This document shows, one piece after another, positions 24,473 to 32,277 of a stretch of 44,128 bases of DNA. Under the pieces are notes generated by a model. That model saw nothing but the letters and a program-made list of their open reading frames with translations, ran no database searches and was not told where the DNA came from. This DNA comes from JBQTIU01 sp052387815 (GTDB lineage Bacteria; Pseudomonadota; Alphaproteobacteria; CACIAM-22H2). The stretch lies in assembly GCA_052387815.1 (NCBI GenBank), contig JBQTIU010000109.1, positions 1 through 44,128 on the forward strand. Direction: 5' to 3'. Both the position numbers and the translations under genes were made by a program. Within the stretch, counting starts at the first letter, position 1; each line of letters begins with the position of its first letter.

Positions 24473-26056
24473 ATGGAGCGCGTCTATCTCTATGACTCGA
24501 CGCTGCGCGACGGGGCGCAGACCCAAGGCGTGAATTTCGGGGTCGCCGACAAGCTCGCCATAGCCGCGGCGCTCGACCGTCTGGGGCTCGACTATATCGA
24601 GGGCGGCTGGCCCGGGGCCAATCCCACCGACGATGCGTTCTTCGCCCAGGCGCCGCGGTTCAAGACGGCGCGGCTGGCGGCCTTCGGCATGACGCGGCGA
24701 TCCGGCCGCAGCGCCGCCAACGACCCCGGGCTGGCCGCGGTCTTGGCCTCGCCCGCCACGGCGGTATGCCTGGTCGGCAAGGCCTGGGACATGCATGTCG
24801 AGATTCTCGGCGTCCCGCTCGCCGAGAATCTCGACATGATCCAAGAAAGCCTCGAGGAGGCCGGGCGGCGCAAATCGGAGGTGATCTTCGACGCCGAGCA
24901 TTTCTTCGACGGCTACCAGGCCAATCCGGGCTATGCGCTCGACTGCCTCAAGGCGGCGGCCGCGGCCGGGGCGCGCTGGATCGTGCTGTGCGACACCAAC
25001 GGCGGCACGCTGCCGCACGAGATCGAGCGCATCCTCGGCCGGGTCGCGGAGGTGATCCCGGGCGCGCGGCTCGGCATCCACTGCCATAACGACACCGACC
25101 ATGCGGTCGCTAATACGCTGGCCGCCGTGCGCGCCGGGGTGCGCCACGTCCAAGGCACGCTCAACGGGCTGGGCGAGCGCTGCGGCAACGCCAACCTCGT
25201 CTCCGTGATCCCCAACCTCATGCTCAAGCTGGGATATGCCACCGGCATCGACGAGGCCTGCCTCGCCCGGCTCACCCATGTCTCGCGCTTGCTCGACGAA
25301 CGCTTGAACCGCGCGCCGACGCGCAACGCCCCCTTCGTCGGCGAGAGCGCGTTCGCGCACAAGGGCGGCCTGCACGTCTCGGCGGTTGCCAAGGACCCGC
25401 GGAGCTACGAGCATATCGAGCCGGAGGCGGTCGGCAACCGGCGCCATGTCGTGGTCTCCGATCAGGCGGGCCGCGCCAACATCCTCGCCCGCTTCCGCGA
25501 CATCGGCCTCGAGGTGAAACCCGACGATCCGAGGCTGGCCCGCCTTCTCGACGAGCTCAAAGCGCGCGAGCATGACGGGTTCTCCTACGACGGCGCGGAG
25601 GCGAGCTTCGAGCTCTTGGCCCGTCGCGCGCTTGGCGCGGTGCCCGAGTATTTCAAGCTGTCCTCGTTCCGCGTCATCACCGAGCGCCGGTTCAACGCCA
25701 AGGGCGAGCTGATCACCCACTCGGAGGCGACGGTGAAGCTGGAGGTCAAGGGGCATCGCGCCTTGACGGCGGGCGAGGGCAACGGCCCGGTCAACGCGCT
25801 CGACATGGCGCTGCGCGAGGCGCTCCTCCCGATCTATCCCCAGCTCGGCGATGTGCGGCTCGTCGACTACAAGGTCCGCATCTTGACCCCCGAGGAAGGA
25901 ACCCGGGCGGTGACACGGGTGATGATCGAAAGCGCGGACCACGAGGGGCGGCGGTGGTCGACCGTCGGCGTCTCGGCGAACGTCATCGATGCTTCGTACA
26001 ACGCGCTCCATGACGGCATCACCTGGAAGCTGTTCCACGACGGCGTTATGGCGTGA
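24473..26056 (+). CDS. cimA: (R)-citramalate synthase
   Basis: A 527-residue LeuA-family enzyme condensing pyruvate with acetyl-CoA to citramalate, the threonine-independent entry to isoleucine. The catalytic start is YDSTLRDGAQTQGVNF, then IEGGWPGANPTD, the metal-binding HCHNDTDHAVAN, GTLNGLGERCGNANL and FAHKGGLHVSA. The C-terminal LeuA regulatory domain is present from about residue 395. GGWPGxNPTD is characteristic of CimA rather than isopropylmalate synthase. ATG 24473 has a strong GGTGAGGGG site; a GTG at 24464 overlaps the cysS stop. Confidence 0.93.
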   Translation: MERVYLYDSTLRDGAQTQGVNFGVADKLAIAAALDRLGLDYIEGGWPGANPTDDAFFAQAPRFKTARLAAFGMTRRSGRSAANDPGLAAVLASPATAVCLVGKAWDMHVEILGVPLAENLDMIQESLEEAGRRKSEVIFDAEHFFDGYQANPGYALDCLKAAAAAGARWIVLCDTNGGTLPHEIERILGRVAEVIPGARLGIHCHNDTDHAVANTLAAVRAGVRHVQGTLNGLGERCGNANLVSVIPNLMLKLGYATGIDEACLARLTHVSRLLDERLNRAPTRNAPFVGESAFAHKGGLHVSAVAKDPRSYEHIEPEAVGNRRHVVVSDQAGRANILARFRDIGLEVKPDDPRLARLLDELKAREHDGFSYDGAEASFELLARRALGAVPEYFKLSSFRVITERRFNAKGELITHSEATVKLEVKGHRALTAGEGNGPVNALDMALREALLPIYPQLGDVRLVDYKVRILTPEEGTRAVTRVMIESADHEGRRWSTVGVSANVIDASYNALHDGITWKLFHDGVMA

Positions 26057-26066
26057 AGGGGTTGCC

Positions 26067-26390
26067 ATGGCGGCGCGCGCGACGGTTCCCGAAGCACTGT
26101 TGAACTCCGTGATCGCGTACTTCAACCCGCGGCGCGTCATCCTGTTCGGCTCGGCCGCGCGCGGCGAGGTCGGCCCCGACAGCGACTACGACCTGCTCGT
26201 GATCGTCGACGACGACACGCCGAAGGAGCGCCGTACGCTTCGCGCCGGTTTCGAGGCCAGCCGGAGTTACCCGCGATCGGCTGACGTGATCCCGTGTCGA
26301 GAGTCGATCTTTCAGCGGCAGTCGAAGATTATCGGATCGCTCGCGCACACCATCGCGCAGGAAGGAGTCGTGGTCTATGCGCGGGCGTGA
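26067..26390 (+). CDS. MNT-type nucleotidyltransferase (likely antitoxin partner)
   Basis: A 107-residue minimal nucleotidyltransferase with the signature RVILFGSAARGEVGPDSDYD: the GS motif and the DxD metal-binding pair. Paired MNT/HEPN genes form toxin-antitoxin systems in which the MNT protein AMPylates the HEPN partner. ATG 26067 lies 10 bases after the cimA stop with a GAAGGGG site. The last 14 bases overlap the HEPN gene, which supports co-expression. The pair interrupts an otherwise housekeeping run between cimA and trmJ. Confidence 0.8.
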   Translation: MAARATVPEALLNSVIAYFNPRRVILFGSAARGEVGPDSDYDLLVIVDDDTPKERRTLRAGFEASRSYPRSADVIPCRESIFQRQSKIIGSLAHTIAQEGVVVYARA

Positions 26391-26814
26391 CCCCGGCGCG
26401 CTCGAACAATGGCGCGAGGCGCGCCGCTGGTTCGACATTGCCGATGAGGACCTGAGGACCGCCCGGATTTGCCTGACCGGGCAGCCGCCGGCGCTGGCGA
26501 GCGCCGCCTACCATTGCCAACAAACGGCTGAAAAGCTCATCAAAGGGCTGCTCGTCGCGGCCGCAGTCAGCTTCCCCAAGACGCACAGCCTGCGCGAACT
26601 TGCGAACCTGGCCGCGCCGTATTATCCGAGCCTGACGGGTGTCCTCGATGTCCTTCAGCCCTTGACGCTTTGGGGTTTTTCGTACCGATATCCGAGTATC
26701 GAGGAAGACGCAGACGAGGCGCCCAAAATCGAGGAAGTCGCCAAGGCCATCCAGCAGCTGTCCGACTCGAGAGTGCGGATCGCTTCGTTGGACCCGACCG
26801 ATCGGCCTCGTTAG
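26377..26814 (+). CDS. HEPN-domain protein
   Basis: A 145-residue helical protein with the HEPN pattern: WFDIADEDLRTARICL, AAYHCQQTAEKLIKGLL, and THSLRELANL. The usual RNase motif of HEPN toxins (Arg, four to six residues, His) is not evident: the matching region reads YRYPSIEEDADEAP with no following His. It may therefore be a non-nucleolytic HEPN or use different residues. It overlaps the MNT gene by 14 bases and ends 11 bases before trmJ. Confidence 0.78.
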   Translation: MRGRDPGALEQWREARRWFDIADEDLRTARICLTGQPPALASAAYHCQQTAEKLIKGLLVAAAVSFPKTHSLRELANLAAPYYPSLTGVLDVLQPLTLWGFSYRYPSIEEDADEAPKIEEVAKAIQQLSDSRVRIASLDPTDRPR

Positions 26815-26825
26815 CCCATTCGCTC

Positions 26826-27617
26826 ATGTCCGCCCCGGCCGTGATCCTGGTTCGCCCGCAGCTGGCCGAGAATATCGGCGCGGCGGCGCGGGCGATGCTG
26901 AATTGCGGGCTTGGCGATCTGCGCCTGGTGCGGCCGCGGCCCGCCTGGCCGAATGTGCGCGCGATCGCCGCCGCGGCCGGCGCCGCGCCGATCGTCGAGG
27001 CGCGGCTGTTCGAGACCCTCGCCGAGGCGGTCGCCGACCTCCATTACGTCTACGCGACGACCGCGCGGCCCCGCGAGCAGGTGAAGAAGGTGGTCACGCC
27101 CAGCGCGGCGGCGCGCGAGATCCGCGCGCGCGGGCGGGCCGGCGAGCGCTCGGGCTTCCTGTTCGGGCCGGAGCGCACCGGCCTCGAGAACGACGAGGTC
27201 TCGCTCGCCGACGCGATCATCACCGTACCGCTCAACAAGGATTTCAATTCCTTGAACCTTGCCCAGGCGGTGCTGATCACCTCCTATGAATGGCACCGGG
27301 CTGGGGATGCGACGCCGCGCTCGGTCCTAGCGCGCGGCCGGGCCGAGGCCGCGACCCGCGCAGAGCTGTTGGGCTTCTTCGCTCGCCTCGAGGCCGAACT
27401 CGATGCCTGCGGCTTCCTGCGCAATCCGGCGATGCGCCCCACCATGGTCCGCAACGTCCGCAACCTCTTCCACCGCGCGCGCCTGATGGCGCACGAGGTA
27501 CGCACGCTGCACGGCATCTTGACCGGGCTTACGGAGCGGCCGCACTTGCCGCGGGCGAGGCCAAGGGGGCAAGAGCGCCGGTCGGCTCGGCGCGGCGGCC
27601 AAGAACGGTCCTGCTAG
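26826..27617 (+). CDS. trmJ: tRNA (cytidine/uridine-32-2'-O)-methyltransferase TrmJ-like
   Basis: A 263-residue SPOUT-class RNA methyltransferase. The N-terminus VILVRPQLAENIGAAARAM holds the conserved Asn and Arg; later are GFLFGPERTGLEN and the knot region VPLNKDFNSLNLAQAV. TrmJ 2'-O-methylates position 32 of the tRNA anticodon loop. The C-terminal extension, about 150 residues, fits TrmJ rather than shorter TrmL. The last 25 residues are strongly basic and low in complexity. ATG 26826 follows the HEPN gene closely; no strong ribosome site is seen. Confidence 0.85.
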   Translation: MSAPAVILVRPQLAENIGAAARAMLNCGLGDLRLVRPRPAWPNVRAIAAAAGAAPIVEARLFETLAEAVADLHYVYATTARPREQVKKVVTPSAAAREIRARGRAGERSGFLFGPERTGLENDEVSLADAIITVPLNKDFNSLNLAQAVLITSYEWHRAGDATPRSVLARGRAEAATRAELLGFFARLEAELDACGFLRNPAMRPTMVRNVRNLFHRARLMAHEVRTLHGILTGLTERPHLPRARPRGQERRSARRGGQERSC

Positions 27618-27669
27618 GGTTGCGGCGAACACCGCCAAAACCGTGCGGGATCGGCCGCGGGGAAACGTT

Positions 27670-27697
27670 TTGACAGGCCGCGGAGCCGCGCTATAGT
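27670..27697 (+). promoter_or_regulatory. Sigma-70-type promoter for rpsD
   Basis: TTGACA (27670-27675, full consensus) and TATAGT (27692-27697) are separated by 16 bases, about 95 bases before the rpsD start. A strong promoter is expected for a ribosomal protein gene that stands alone. The GC dyad GCCGCGGAGCCGCGC lies in the spacer. Confidence 0.7.
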
Positions 27698-27792
27698 AGC
27701 GCCGCTTTCGGCGGGACGGGGCCCAGGTTCCCGAATGGGGCCGGGACCGCACCGCCGGTTGACTTTCAAGAGCCCCGGGTTCGGAAGAGGCG

Positions 27793-28407
27793 ATGACCAA
27801 GCGCATTCAAGCCAAATACAAGATCAACCGCCGGCTCGGCGTCAACCTTTGGGGCCACGCCAAGAGCCCGATCAATCGGCGCGATTATGGCCCCGGCCAG
27901 CACGGCCAGCGGCGGCGCAAGCCCACCGAGTTCGGGACGCAGCTCCACGCCAAGCAAAAGCTCAAGGGGTATTACGGCAACATCACCGAGCGGCAGTTCC
28001 GCCGGGTGTACGCCGAGGCGGCCCGCCGCAAGGGCGATACCGGCGAGAACCTGGTCCAGTTGCTCGAACGCCGCCTCGACGCGGTGGTCTACCGGCTCAA
28101 ATTCGCCGCGACCGTGTTCTCCGCTCGCCAGCTCGTGAACCACGGACACGTGTGGGTCAATGGAAAGAAAGTGAACATCCCCTCCTACCTGGTGAAGGAC
28201 GGGGCCATCATCGAGCTCAAACCCAAGAGCAAGGAACTCGGCATGGTCCTCGAGGCGGTGGCCGCGGGCGACCGCCAGGTGCCCGACTATCTCCAGGTCG
28301 ACCACAAGGCGATGAAGGGAACCTTCGTGCGCGGACCCAAGCTGTCCGACGTGCCCTACCCGGTGCAGATGGAGCCGCACTTGGTGGTCGAGTTCTACTC
28401 GCGCTGA
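27793..28407 (+). CDS. rpsD: 30S ribosomal protein S4
   Basis: A 204-residue S4, a primary 16S rRNA-binding protein of the small subunit. N-terminal features are YKINRRLGVNLWG and PGQHGQRRRKPTEFGTQL; the S4 RNA-binding domain follows with RLDAVVYRLKFA, SARQLVNHGHVWVNGKKV in pieces, and the end MEPHLVVEFYSR. The length is normal. It lies outside the large ribosomal operons, as in many Alphaproteobacteria, with its own promoter and terminator. Confidence 0.97.
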   Translation: MTKRIQAKYKINRRLGVNLWGHAKSPINRRDYGPGQHGQRRRKPTEFGTQLHAKQKLKGYYGNITERQFRRVYAEAARRKGDTGENLVQLLERRLDAVVYRLKFAATVFSARQLVNHGHVWVNGKKVNIPSYLVKDGAIIELKPKSKELGMVLEAVAAGDRQVPDYLQVDHKAMKGTFVRGPKLSDVPYPVQMEPHLVVEFYSR

Positions 28408-28434
28408 CGTCCGGGCCCATCCTTCGGGATTTCG

Positions 28435-28466
28435 ACCGGCCCGCCGGGGGCACTTGGCGGGCCGGT
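28435..28466 (+). terminator. rpsD transcription terminator
   Basis: ACCGGCCCGCC (28435-28445) pairs perfectly with GGCGGGCCGGT (28456-28466), an 11-bp stem with a 10-base loop, 28 bases after the rpsD stop. The following TTGGTATTT is only moderately T-rich. Confidence 0.6.
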
Positions 28467-28492
28467 TGGTATTTACGGCCAGCGGACCGCGA

Positions 28493-28843
28493 TCACGCCG
28501 CCTTCGGTTTGACCGCCTCGTCATCGGCCTGCCACTTGCGCGCGATCGCGTTCAAGGCGTCGATGACGCCGGAAAGCTCGAGCCCGCGCGGCGCCAAGGA
28601 ATAGGTGACCTGGGGCGGGATGGTCGGTTGGTAGTGCCGCTGGATCACTTCGGCCTGTTCGAGCAGGCGCAGCCGCTCGGTCAGGACCTTGGCCGACACG
28701 CCTTGGACGCGACGCTTGAGCTCGCCGAAGCGCGTCGGGCCGTTGGCGCGCAGCATATAGAGGATGTAGCTCGTCCACCGCCCCATCAGCAGGCGCAGGA
28801 TGGCGTCCATCGGGCAGCCCATCGGGCTTTTGGGCAGCGGCAT
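28493..28843 (-). CDS. HxlR-family transcriptional regulator
   Basis: A 116-residue winged-helix regulator. The family pattern is clear: GCPMDAILRLLMGRWTSYIL, LRANGPTRFGELKRRV, VSAKVLTERLRLLEQAEVI and YSLAPRGLEL. Cys10 lies where redox- or electrophile-sensing members of the family carry their reactive cysteine. It is divergent from doxX across an AT-rich gap of 261 bases and probably controls that cluster and itself. ATG 28843 has a GGAG site. Confidence 0.88.
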   Translation of the reverse strand: MPLPKSPMGCPMDAILRLLMGRWTSYILYMLRANGPTRFGELKRRVQGVSAKVLTERLRLLEQAEVIQRHYQPTIPPQVTYSLAPRGLELSGVIDALNAIARKWQADDEAVKPKAA

Positions 28844-28879
28844 CGGGATCTCCGTCGTTTTGGCCTCGTACCATAGTTA

Positions 28880-28912
28880 CTGAATCGTATCTACTTTACA
28901 AAAGATATTCAG
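28880..28912. promoter_or_regulatory. Candidate HxlR operator
   Basis: CTGAAT (28880-28885) and its complement ATTCAG (28907-28912) flank a 21-base AT-rich centre in which a second pair, ATC and GAT, extends the symmetry. It lies 37-69 bases upstream of hxlR, where a TTGTAA / 17-base / AACTAT promoter for that gene can be read. The spacing and dyad suit an autoregulatory HxlR dimer site; this is inference. Confidence 0.45.
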
Positions 28913-29104
28913 CCTCATAGATATTGTCCATCGTTTTTTATATGCTAGGTTCTTAACGTAACCAATCGATCCGGAAAATTCAACCCCGTCCGTTTCGCGC
29001 CGCGCGGCGCTTCGTCCCGCCGCGGCGCCTGGTGGCCTGAGCGACCGTCGAATCCCGCCTATAGCTCATCTAAACTCGACCCCAACTCGAAAAGGAACTT
29101 CGTC

Positions 29105-29533
29105 ATGATCGACAACTCGACCGCTCCCTATGCCGCTTTGGCACTGCGTGTCTCGCTCGGCGTCATGTTCATCGCCCACGGGCTGCTCAAATACCTGGTC
29201 TTCACCCTGCCCGGCACGGCGCAGTTCTTCGTCTCCATCGGCCTGCCGGGCCCGCTCGCCTACGCGGTCATTGCGGCGGAATTGCTGGGCGGCGCGGCGC
29301 TGGTCGCTGGCGTCTACACCCGCGCCGTGTCGCTCGCCCTGCTGCCGATTCTGATCGGCGCCACCTGGGCGCATGCCGGCAACGGCTGGCTGTTCACCAA
29401 CCAGAACGGCGGCTGGGAGTATCCCTTGTTCCTCAGCGCGGCGACCGCGGTCCAGGCGCTGTTGGGCGACGGCGCGTTCGCGCTCAAGCCCTCGGCCGCG
29501 CCGGCCATCCTGCGCCGCATCGCGGCGTCGTGA
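29105..29533 (+). CDS. DoxX-family membrane protein
   Basis: A 142-residue protein with four hydrophobic segments: ALALRVSLGVMFIAHGLLK, AYAVIAAELLGGAALVAGV, ALLPILIGATWAH and PLFLSAATAVQALLGDG. It has the DoxX pattern RVxLGxMFIxHGLxK. DoxX proteins are quinone- or thiol-redox-associated membrane proteins of uncertain reaction, often under HxlR-type regulators. AAGGA precedes ATG 29105. Its stop overlaps the first base of a decayed dioxygenase start, and parts of its own ends recur at 30264-30340. Confidence 0.85.
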   Translation: MIDNSTAPYAALALRVSLGVMFIAHGLLKYLVFTLPGTAQFFVSIGLPGPLAYAVIAAELLGGAALVAGVYTRAVSLALLPILIGATWAHAGNGWLFTNQNGGWEYPLFLSAATAVQALLGDGAFALKPSAAPAILRRIAAS

Positions 29534-29631
29534 CGACGTTGTTCGTCTGTCGCGGGGCGCCGACCCTGATCGGCGAGAATCGGCGCCGAGAAGCGAAGAC
29601 TCTCTCTTCCCAGAAAAACCGGAGGACGTGA
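29530..29631 (+). pseudogene. Remnant of a DODA-type dioxygenase 5' end
   Basis: After doxX, GTG 29530 opens a 33-codon frame whose first 16 residues (MTTLFVCRGAPTLIGE) match the start of the intact dioxygenase at 30337 (MTALFVSHGAPTLIGE). The DNA matches too: GGGGCGCCGACCCTGATCGG is identical in both. The zinc-ligand His8 is replaced by Arg, and similarity ends near 29577. It is a leftover of a duplicated copy, now followed by the GST gene. Confidence 0.75.
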
Positions 29632-29634
29632 TCC

Positions 29635-30243
29635 ATGCGACTGTACTTCTCTCCAGGCGCCTGCTCGCTGTCGCCGCACATCGTGCTGCGCGAGGCGGGC
29701 CTGACCTTCGATCTCGAACAGGTCGATCTGGCGACCAAGCAGACCAAGAGCGGCGCGGATTTCAAAGCGGTGAACCCGAAGGGTCAGGTCCCGGCGCTGC
29801 GGCTCGACGATGGACAGGTCCTGACCGAAGGCCCGGCGGTCGTGCAGTACATCGCCGACCAGAGGCCGCAATCCGGGCTTGCGCCTGCGGCCGGCACCAT
29901 GGAGCGTTATCACCTCCAGGCGTGGCCCAACTTCATCACCTCCGAACTGCACAAGACCTTTAGTCCGCTGTTCCGCGCCAACACGCCGGACGAATACAAG
30001 AAGATCGCGAAGGGCAATCTCGCCGATCGATTCGGCTATCTCGACCGGCATCTGGCCGGCAAGACGTACCTCATGGGCGACCGCTTCACGGTGGCCGACG
30101 CCTATTGCTTCACCGTCGTCGGCTGGTCGAATTACATGAACATCGACCTGGCGCCGTGGCCGAACTTGGGGGCCTACATCAAGCGGGTGGCGGCGCGCCC
30201 GAAGGTGCAGGAGGCAATGAAGGCGGAGGGCCTGGTCAAGTAG
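29635..30243 (+). CDS. Glutathione S-transferase (bacterial beta-class-like)
   Basis: A 202-residue GST. The N-terminal thioredoxin-fold domain starts MRLYFSPGACSLSPHIVL, with the Cys10/Ser11 region typical of beta-class enzymes, then NPKGQVPALRLDDG and the Glu-Gly-Pro turn TEGPAVVQYIAD. The helical domain has GKTYLMGDRFTVADAY, with the capping-box residues. It probably conjugates or reduces electrophiles with glutathione, which suits the nearby gor and HxlR/DoxX genes. An AGGAGG-like site (GGAGGACGTGATCC) precedes ATG 29635. Confidence 0.9.
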   Translation: MRLYFSPGACSLSPHIVLREAGLTFDLEQVDLATKQTKSGADFKAVNPKGQVPALRLDDGQVLTEGPAVVQYIADQRPQSGLAPAAGTMERYHLQAWPNFITSELHKTFSPLFRANTPDEYKKIAKGNLADRFGYLDRHLAGKTYLMGDRFTVADAYCFTVVGWSNYMNIDLAPWPNLGAYIKRVAARPKVQEAMKAEGLVK

Positions 30244-30286
30244 CCGAGCGCCGCACGGCATGCCCAACTCGACAAGGAACCCGGTC

Positions 30287-30340
30287 ATGGTCGACGATTC
30301 GACCGTTCCGGCGATCCTACGCCGGGTCCAGGTGTCGTGA
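30287..30340 (+). pseudogene. Internally deleted doxX remnant (17 codons)
   Basis: This mini-frame reads MVDDSTVPAILRRVQVS. Its first half and leader (CCCAACTCGACAAGGAAC from 30263) match the start of doxX (CCCAACTCGAAAAGGAAC, MIDNSTAP); its second half matches the doxX end (APAILRRIAAS). About 370 bases between are gone. Its TGA overlaps the GTG of the intact dioxygenase just as the doxX stop overlaps the remnant at 29530. It may now act only as a leader for the dioxygenase. Confidence 0.75.
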
Positions 30341-31107
30341 CGGCGCTGTTCGTCTCCCACGGGGCGCCGACCCTGATCGGCGAGGACGTCCCCGCCCGCG
30401 ACTTCCTCGCCGGGCTTGGAAATGCCCTGCCCAAGCCCGAAGCGGTCCTCGCCGTCTCGGCCCACTGGGAGACCGCGAAACCCACCGCCAGCACCATGGA
30501 ACATCCGGAAACTATTCACGATTTCAGCGGCTTTCCGGATTATCTTTACAAGTTGCATTACCAGGCCAAGGGGGCGCCGGAGCTCGCCCGGCGGGCTGCC
30601 GAAGCGCTCAGCGAGGCGGGCTTCGGCACCGGCCTCGACGCGGCGCGCGGCCTCGACCACGGGGCGTGGTGTCCGCTCATGCTCATGTACCCCGATGCGG
30701 ACATACCGGTCGCCCAGCTTTCGATCCAGCCGCATCTCGGCCCCGGGCACCATTTGGCGCTCGGCCGGGCGCTGGCCGGGCTGGGATCCGAGGGCGTGAT
30801 GGTGCTGGCCAGCGGCGGGGCGGTGCACAACCTCGCGCGCGTGCAATGGGGCTGCCACGATTCGCCGCCCGATTGGGCCCGGCAGTTCGACGACTGGCTG
30901 GCGGCCGCGCTGGCGGCCGGCGACGAGGCGGCGCTAGTCGATTACCGGCGCCGCGCGCCCGGCGGCGCGCTCGCCCATCCGCGCGACGAGCATTTCCTGC
31001 CGCTGTTCGTGGCCCTGGGCGCCGGCGGGCCCGGGGCCCGAGGCCGGCGGCTCCACGCCAGTTTCACGCATGGCAGTCTGAGCATGGCGGCTTTCAAGTT
31101 CGCGTGA
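30337..31107 (+). CDS. DODA-type (LigB-like) extradiol ring-cleavage dioxygenase
   Basis: A 256-residue class III extradiol dioxygenase of the 4,5-DOPA dioxygenase/YgiD group. Expected metal and active-site histidines are His8 (VSHGAPT), His43 (VSAHWE), His108 (LDHGAW), His164 (GGAVHN) and His219 (HPRDEHF). It opens catechol-like rings beside the hydroxyls; the natural substrate is unknown. The GTG start overlaps the stop of the doxX remnant, and a ribosome site is not obvious, so coupling to that remnant is plausible. Confidence 0.88.
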   Translation: MTALFVSHGAPTLIGEDVPARDFLAGLGNALPKPEAVLAVSAHWETAKPTASTMEHPETIHDFSGFPDYLYKLHYQAKGAPELARRAAEALSEAGFGTGLDAARGLDHGAWCPLMLMYPDADIPVAQLSIQPHLGPGHHLALGRALAGLGSEGVMVLASGGAVHNLARVQWGCHDSPPDWARQFDDWLAAALAAGDEAALVDYRRRAPGGALAHPRDEHFLPLFVALGAGGPGARGRRLHASFTHGSLSMAAFKFA

Positions 31108-31204
31108 GACGGCGGACCGGCAAGCAGCGAGAGGGAACGCCTTGTATCTCTCACCCGAACGTGAATTGATCAACCGTCTGGACCTGACCAGTTAGATCAT
31201 CGAG

Positions 31205-31528
31205 ATGGACCACAACGACGACCAGGTTTTCGCCGGATGGATCGTGACCGCCACGCTGGTCGGCGCGCTGGCGCTGTCGGCACTGCTCCCCGAGACGGCG
31301 GAATTCGACGGCCTGCGGCCGGTCGATGTCGGCACGCCGCGCGTCGAATTGACGCTGCACGAATCCCGATTGCCGCGCGCCGAGCTTGACTTGCCGCTCG
31401 GCGAACCGTTGGATATGCCGGCCCCGGTCGCGCCCGACATTGCGCCCGCCGACCAGACCTCGTCCGTTCCGGTGAGGGAGCCCCAGTCATGCCAGACCGT
31501 CCCAACTCCGCCCGTCGCCATCTGCTAA
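31205..31528 (+). CDS. Hypothetical protein with one N-terminal membrane helix
   Basis: A 107-residue frame beginning MDHNDDQVFAGWIV, with one hydrophobic helix (about 9-29) and a Pro-rich acidic tail. I do not recognise a family. The last 40 bases overlap the start of the intradiol-like gene in another frame. The ribosome site is weak, and overlapping frames on the other strand have similar length, so it may not be real. Confidence 0.35.
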   Translation: MDHNDDQVFAGWIVTATLVGALALSALLPETAEFDGLRPVDVGTPRVELTLHESRLPRAELDLPLGEPLDMPAPVAPDIAPADQTSSVPVREPQSCQTVPTPPVAIC

Positions 31529-32151
31529 CTCGCGCGCTTGCCGCCGGCGTCCTCGTCGCCTGGCGCGGCGCGGCGCCGTCGTTCGCTCAAGCCCTGATCG
31601 CCACGCCGCGGCAAGGCGCCGGGCCGTTCTATCCCCGCGAGCTGCCGCTGGAGCGCGACAACGACTTGGCGAGCGTCGCCGGCTCGCCGGCCCCGGCGCG
31701 GGGCCAGATCGCCCATGTTTTCGGGCGCGTACGCGACGCGGCCGGCCGGCCGGTCGCCGGCGCGCGGGTCGAGATCTGGCAGTGCAATGCCTTCGGCCGC
31801 TACCACCATCCTGCCGACCGGCGGGATGCGCCGCTCGATCCCGGCTTCCAGGGTTACGGCGAGACCGTCAGCGCGGCCGACGGAGCCTATCGGTTCCGGA
31901 CCATCCGCCCGGTGCCCTATCCGGGTCGCACCCCGCACATTCACTTCGCGGTGACGACGCCGGACGGCCGCTTGATCACCCAGATGTATGTCGAGGGCGA
32001 GCCGGGCAACGAGCGCGACTTCGTCTTGAACGGCGTCCGCGACCCGGCCATGCGCGCCGCGGTCATCGTCGCGCTGGCGCCGGCCTCGCACATCGAAGCC
32101 GGCGCGCTCACCGGAATGTTCGATATCCTGCTCGGCCGGAACGCCGGCTAG
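31489..32151 (+). CDS. Exported intradiol dioxygenase-like protein
   Basis: A 220-residue protein with a twin-arginine-like signal (SARRHLLTRALAAG) followed by a hydrophobic stretch and cleavage near SFAQA. The rest is a protocatechuate 3,4-dioxygenase-like beta-sandwich. All four iron ligands can be placed: Tyr105 (GRYHHP), Tyr144 (PVPYPGR), and His150 and His152 (TPHIHFAV). Classical intradiol enzymes are cytoplasmic; the exported subfamily is less understood. It lies in the cluster with the extradiol enzyme, so catechol chemistry inside and outside the membrane is suggested. Confidence 0.85.
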   Translation: MPDRPNSARRHLLTRALAAGVLVAWRGAAPSFAQALIATPRQGAGPFYPRELPLERDNDLASVAGSPAPARGQIAHVFGRVRDAAGRPVAGARVEIWQCNAFGRYHHPADRRDAPLDPGFQGYGETVSAADGAYRFRTIRPVPYPGRTPHIHFAVTTPDGRLITQMYVEGEPGNERDFVLNGVRDPAMRAAVIVALAPASHIEAGALTGMFDILLGRNAG

Positions 32152-32164
32152 CGGCGACAAAAAA

Positions 32165-32277
32165 GGCGGGTCCAAACCCGCCCAGACGCGGGCCGGGTTG
32201 AAACCGGCCCCTACACGCATATTGCTACACCGGTCGCGTAGGGGCGGGTCTCGAGACCCGCCCTTTTAGCGCCCCTA
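32165..32277. repeat. Two REP-like palindromes, one reaching into grxD
   Basis: Unit 1 (32165-32214) contains GGCGGGTCCAAACCCGCC and GGCCGGGTTGAAACCGGCC. Unit 2 (32239-32277) contains the perfect GGGCGGGTCTCGAGACCCGC plus flanking complement and ends GCCCCTAC. The units match the family at 6970 and 15760. The last bases of unit 2 encode the TAG stop of the leftward glutaredoxin gene. Confidence 0.7.
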
